DNA from: Gelatoporia subvermispora B
Taxonomy: Eukaryota > Basidiomycota > Agaricomycetes > Polyporales > Gelatoporiaceae
Assembly (NCBI GenBank): GCA_000320605.2
Contig: KB445791.1
Span: 1,592,298-1,656,297 of the forward strand
Direction: 5' to 3'
Length of the DNA: 64,000 nt
Shown here: positions 60,036 to 64,000 of the stretch, in pieces
How the letters are laid out: each line of letters starts with the position of its first letter
Position numbering within the stretch: the stretch's first letter is position 1
Notes under the pieces: generated by a model
The model's database searches: none
What the model saw: the letters and a program-made list of their open reading frames with translations, nothing else
Told to the model about the DNA's origin: nothing
Position numbers and translations under genes: made by a program

Positions 60036-61819
60036 TTAAGCATGCGCAAGCTGGACCGCCTGCTCAGCGGCCTCATCAAGGTCATCGAAAGGAATGATCT
60101 TGAGACCGGATTCACGAATCATCCTGTGGGGGATATTAGCAACGAAATTCCGATCGTGTTATTAGATCATGACGCACTGCTTAGCCTCAGCCTCCTTGGT
60201 GCCCTTCAGCCTGACAATCAAGGGAATGCTCATCGACAGCTCCTTGGATGCCTTGATGACACCCTCTGCGATGTAGTCACAACGCATTATACCTGCATTG
60301 ACGGATGAGGAATGATGGTTGCATCACTGCATACGAGAAAAGACATACCACCAAAGATGTTGATGAAGATGCTCTTCACCTTGGAGTCAGCCATCAGAAT
60401 TTCAAATGCCTTCTTGACAGTCTCAGGAGTTGCTCCTCTGAAATTTGGCAGCACAATCAGATAATTTATCAAGGGATGATATCGCAAGGACATACCCTCC
60501 GACATCAAGGAAATTCGCCGGGTTGCCACCGTGCAGAGCCAGGACATCCATAGTGGCCATTGCCAGACCGGCACCGTTCACCAGGCAGCCGATGTTGCCA
60601 TCGAGCTTGATGAAGTTGAGGTTAGCTTTCTGCGCCTCAACCTCCGACGGCTCCTCCTGCGTGATGTCTCGCAGTGCGAAGACGTCCTTCTGACGGAACT
60701 CGGCGTTATCATCAAAGCCGAACTTGGCGTCCATGCTGAGAATGAGGCATGAGAAATTGTTCGAGGACCGGGTAGGAACGTGCTCACCAAAGAACATGAC
60801 CGTCAGCAGTCTCAGCCATTGGGTTAATCTCAATCTGCGTCGCATCCTTGTCCTTGAAGATCTTGTAGAGGTTGATGAAGATGTCCGCAGCCTCCTGTTG
60901 CGCACCCTCGCCCTTGAAGCCCAACTTCTTCGCAACCTCGAGGGCCCCCTCCTTGCTGAGGCCGTTCTTGAAGTTGATGGGGGTGGTGATGATGGCATCC
61001 GGGTCCTTCGCAGCGACCTCCTCAATGTTCATGCCACCCTGCGCTGACGCGACAAGGACAGGACCACCCGTTGCGCGGTCGTTGAGGACCGCGACGTAGT
61101 ATTCGTGAGTAGGATCCCGGCGCTCCGCCAACATGACCTAGTGAGGAATAATTTCTACGTGTCAGTACACAGTGTGGTCGGATACTGGTTGAGCACGCAC
61201 CGCGTTACAGACACGTCCAGCAGCACCAGTCTGCTTGGTAATGAGCTTCGCGCCGAGCATCTTGCCAGCGTACTCTTTCGCTTGTTCGGGGCTAGTGAGG
61301 AATTATGCAAGCGGAAGCGTTGGTCAGCCATACTGCCATCACGATAGGTATGGTATAGGACTAGCACGCACCTCTCAACCTTGTGAACACCTCCCTGGAA
61401 GCCATTGTCAAATTTACCCTTCCCTCGGCCTCCAGCAAGCACTTGAGCCTTGATAACACATCCGGTAGATGCTAAGTCGCGTGGATATGTCGTCAATACC
61501 TCACAGACACGCCTATATGGGACACTGCGCACCGAACTGCTTTGCGGCTTCGAAAGCCTCTTGGGGGGTCTTTGCGGGAAGGCTTTTTGGTGTAGGGATG
61601 CCATACTGCCATAGGTTCATCAGAGTTTGGCTAACAGGGGGAGGATATCGAAACGCACCGAGTTGAGGAGGTTGACGGACTGGTACTCGTGGATGGAGAG
61701 GAAACGCCTCTGGCCCGCAGACACGGTCTACGCGGCTCGATCAACCAGGTGGGCGCGCAAAACATCGGCAAGTCACTTACACGAGTAAACACGCCCGCTT
61801 TCCTCAAGGTCGTAAGCAT
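60036..61819 (-). CDS. LSC2: Succinyl-CoA ligase (ADP-forming) beta subunit, mitochondrial
   Basis: Ten exons (61781-61819, 61659-61727, 61533-61605, 61372-61471, 61201-61291, 60788-61137, 60496-60735, 60349-60437, 60178-60292, 60036-60123) join in phase to 417 residues. A short presequence ([19 protein letters not shown]) precedes [13 protein letters not shown]. The ATP-grasp domain shows [35 protein letters not shown] and [16 protein letters not shown]. The C-terminal flavodoxin-like domain shows [32 protein letters not shown] and FINIFGGIMRCD. The enzyme converts succinyl-CoA and ADP to succinate and ATP in the citric acid cycle as a heterodimer with the alpha subunit. Nothing is missing from the conserved core. 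Exon phases are all consistent, which gives this model high confidence. Confidence 0.95.
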
Positions 61820-62413
61820 GATGGGGGAGGGGGATGCAAGGATTGCTGGGGGATTGATGTCGCCGCTGGCCACGGCGTGCCCAGCTGTAGTCGAGAGTAT
61901 TGCTTAGTCAGCAGATTGGGGAACTCAAATGCGCGCCTACAGCGCGAATTTACTCTCAACCAGAAAGACGACGACGGTTGGTCTCAATAATGTGCTCTTC
62001 CTGTCTCTCACCAACTACTTCTCAATGAGCTGTAGTCTGGATACATCTGGGAGATGAATCTTTGTCCTCGCTTTGAGTTCGGACTGCTTATCGTTGGGCA
62101 GCCCGAAATTGTGCAGAGGAACATCCTCCGAGCAGTAGCCGTAATCGCATGTATCTAGAACACGCATTGACACATAAAATGACTATGTTTTCCCCGCGCA
62201 CCACGTTCCTATTGATGTTCTCCGTCGGAGTTCCTGGAAGGGCTCGACCCGGCTTCGCTGGCACATCCACATTGCCAGCAGTGCAGAGCACCACGACGAC
62301 CCTGACCTGACCTGGCCAATTTCGTCAAGTGGCACTCCACTTCTGGCCCAGACACGTTTGAACACACATCCATCTGTTTTTACTGGGCGGGTTTCTTTTT
62401 CACCGCTATCAAT
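61820..62413. other. Divergent promoter region of LSC2 and the DinB-like gene
   Basis: 594 bp between divergent starts. No gene or repeat recognised. Confidence 0.5.
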
Positions 62414-63237
62414 ATGGTCGCCATCACGAACGGGAAACATCTACAAGCTCTGAGCAACCAGTCCAAGTCGTTAACGGATGAACAAACGTCGCCGGAACGC
62501 CTCCTTGAGGTAGCGAACTATGTTTTGCGCCAGGGTGTTGGCCTCGTCGACGACAGTTTGAGCTCTGACGAGCAGCTAAGTGTGACGTCGCAGTACATGC
62601 CTGGGTCGACAATCGGTTCGTCTGATACTTTACGCGTGCCATGATGTGTCTGCTGACGCGGGAAGCAGGTAAACACCTGAGGCACGCGAGGGACCACTTT
62701 GTGCTTCTCTTGCAATCTGTGTCCTCTGAAGGGGCTACTGTCCTTAATTACGATGTGAGGTTGCGCAATACTCCCATGGAGACCAGTCGCATCGCCGCAA
62801 GAGAGGCCCTGCTTGAAACTATGGCCGAGTTGGAGAAAGTGGTCCCGACAATGAACATGGAGGAATCCGTAACACTTCAAGCAATTACTCCATATCCTCA
62901 GCTTATGCAAACGACGTTTGGGCGAGAGGTGAGTACTTACTGACTGCAAAACCGCCATTCACACAAGGCTCTCTCAAATAGCTGTGGTTTGCGGCACTTC
63001 ATGCTATACATCATTGGTCCATGGTGAGATTTTCGACTCGCCTGCGTTCATGGCTCTGACATCCGTTCATAGGTCCGTGTCATCGCCGGAGAGTTGGTAT
63101 GTATAAGGCGTATCGTTTGCTGCTCTGTTTCTGACATTGCACCCGCGCACCCTTAGGGTATCAAGTTGGAAGATTCTTTTGGTTTTGCTCCCTCAACTCT
63201 GGTCCATAAAGCTCAGAACGAGCAAACGTCGTCATGA
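62414..63237 (+). CDS. DinB-like four-helix protein
   Basis: Five exons (62414-62615, 62669-62928, 62982-63023, 63073-63096, 63157-63237) join in phase to 202 residues. The pattern of four amphipathic helices with well-spaced histidines (SIGKHLRHARDHF in the first half, LWFAALHAIHHWSMVRVIAG in the second) resembles the DinB/YfiT-like fold, which binds a metal through three His residues. The candidate ligands are His in KHLRHARDH and the HAIHH group. Fungal members are mostly uncharacterised; bacterial relatives include thiol transferases and DNA-damage-inducible proteins. Exons 3 and 4 have only 42 and 24 nt. The fold call is from pattern recognition only. Confidence 0.72.
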
Positions 63238-63832
63238 CGAACCTTGGCCACATCGGCTGCACGTTTAGTTCACCATTCCCCTTCGCTCTCGCTCGCTTTC
63301 ATTCGCACGGATGTATCACTAATATGTCGCGTCTTGATATCTAATTGTTTGTTGACGATGATGTGTCGGTGGGCAACCATGGCCAGCCACTCAGGACGAG
63401 GTTATGGCAAGATCCTGCTCGGTGATCTGAGGCTCTGAAAGAGGAGAGGAATATTTAATGGTATGATGCTGCTCGGGTTGGCCTCAACGCGCGATAACTA
63501 CGTAGTAGGGTGGGGTGACAGACCGAGCCTCGAGGTGGCCTGGTCTCCGGAAGGTTTCCCTCTGAGCACTAAGAAGTAAGAAATATCTCGAGTCTGTGGT
63601 ATGGATTAACCTGCACGAGAAAGTAATGTTGTCTCAGCCTTGAGAACATGGAATGCGAAGGGTCCACAGAATAAATATGTATGCGGCCCGTGCGGGCGAG
63701 GCGGCAGCTGCACCGGCAAGCCTGTGTGAGCCAGTGGCAGAGTGCGGACCAGCACGTGGCGGGGCGGCTACAACTCCCGAATCCTTCAAGTGCATCTCTC
63801 AACCAGGTGTTTCTGCGCCTCAGTTGACCATC
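63238..63832. other. Spacer between DinB-like and histone deacetylase genes
   Basis: 595 bp, both neighbours on the plus strand. Holds a 3' flank and the deacetylase promoter; nothing else recognised. Confidence 0.5.
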
Positions 63833-64000
63833 ATGGCTCCCGAAATGATCCCAGTAGATGGGGAGTCTAGCAAGAAGCGGGTGGTATGTCCTCAGTTATT
63901 TTTCCTTGTTGGCATCCATTCAGAGTTTCTCCGCGTGAATGTAGTGCTATTTCTTCGATTCTGATGTTAGTGGGTTCCACTATGGGCCCGGCCATCCGTA
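63833..64000 (+). CDS. Class I histone deacetylase (Rpd3/Hos2-like), 5' part only
   Basis: Exon 1 (63833-63883) encodes MAPEMIPVDGESSKKRV; after a 61-bp intron (63884-63944) exon 2 starts CYFFDSDVSGFHYGPGHP and runs off the window. The FHYGPGHP stretch is the N-terminal signature of class I zinc-dependent histone deacetylases. GFHYGPGHP is closer to the Hos2/HDAC3 type than to Rpd3, but the visible 36 residues cannot decide this. Partial: the catalytic region lies beyond 64000. Confidence 0.82.

Overview
The window reads as nuclear DNA of a filamentous basidiomycete, most likely an Agaricomycete. Genes sit on both strands, most are cut by many 50-65 bp GT-AG introns, several exons are only 8-40 nt, and the protein set (fungal MAPKKK, TFIIIC, Blm10, a GMC oxidase, fungal secreted repeat proteins) is typical of mushrooms. 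No tRNA, rRNA, CRISPR array or intact transposon was recognised. I assembled gene models by hand by joining exons so that phase, splice sites and family motifs agree. For most models the summed exon lengths are exact multiples of three, which is good internal support. The exceptions are the first exon of the membrane protein at 4.8-8.1 kb and the many inner exons of the Blm10 gene.

Layout: 0-4.6 kb, a HOG-type MAPKKK (+). 4.8-8.1 kb, a polytopic membrane protein with a Ser-rich loop (-). 8.6-16.4 kb, the large TFIIIC B-block-binding subunit with an AT-hook array (-). 17.0-17.7 kb, a PRELI/Ups protein (-). 19.2-22.3 kb, an AIM18-like chalcone-isomerase-fold protein and Tim21 (both +). 22.4-23.0 kb, V-ATPase subunit F (-). 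23.2-26.3 kb, an SGT1/Ecdysoneless protein (+).

From 26.6 to 35 kb the content changes to an accessory block. It holds two tandem paralogous secreted glycine-rich repeat proteins built from phase-1 exon modules (-), a gutted sugar-transporter pseudogene with a 19-bp minisatellite (-), and a 25-exon GMC oxidoreductase (-). Conserved content resumes with a RING protein carrying an RGG tail (+, 35.7-37.5 kb), an unrecognised one-TM protein (-), TRAX (-), a HIT-motif protein (+), Blm10/PA200 (-, 43.8-52.5 kb), an Rxt2-like protein (-), a 1680-residue disordered protein (+), succinyl-CoA ligase beta (-), a DinB-like protein (+) and the first two exons of a class I histone deacetylase cut by the window end.

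The genes do not form one pathway. Four encode likely mitochondrial proteins (Ups/PRELI, AIM18, Tim21, LSC2), two act in proteasome or ubiquitin biology (Blm10, RING), and three in transcription or chromatin (TFIIIC, Rxt2, HDAC). The most distinctive content is the pair of modular, dibasic-site-bearing secreted repeat genes and the micro-exon architecture of the GMC oxidase.
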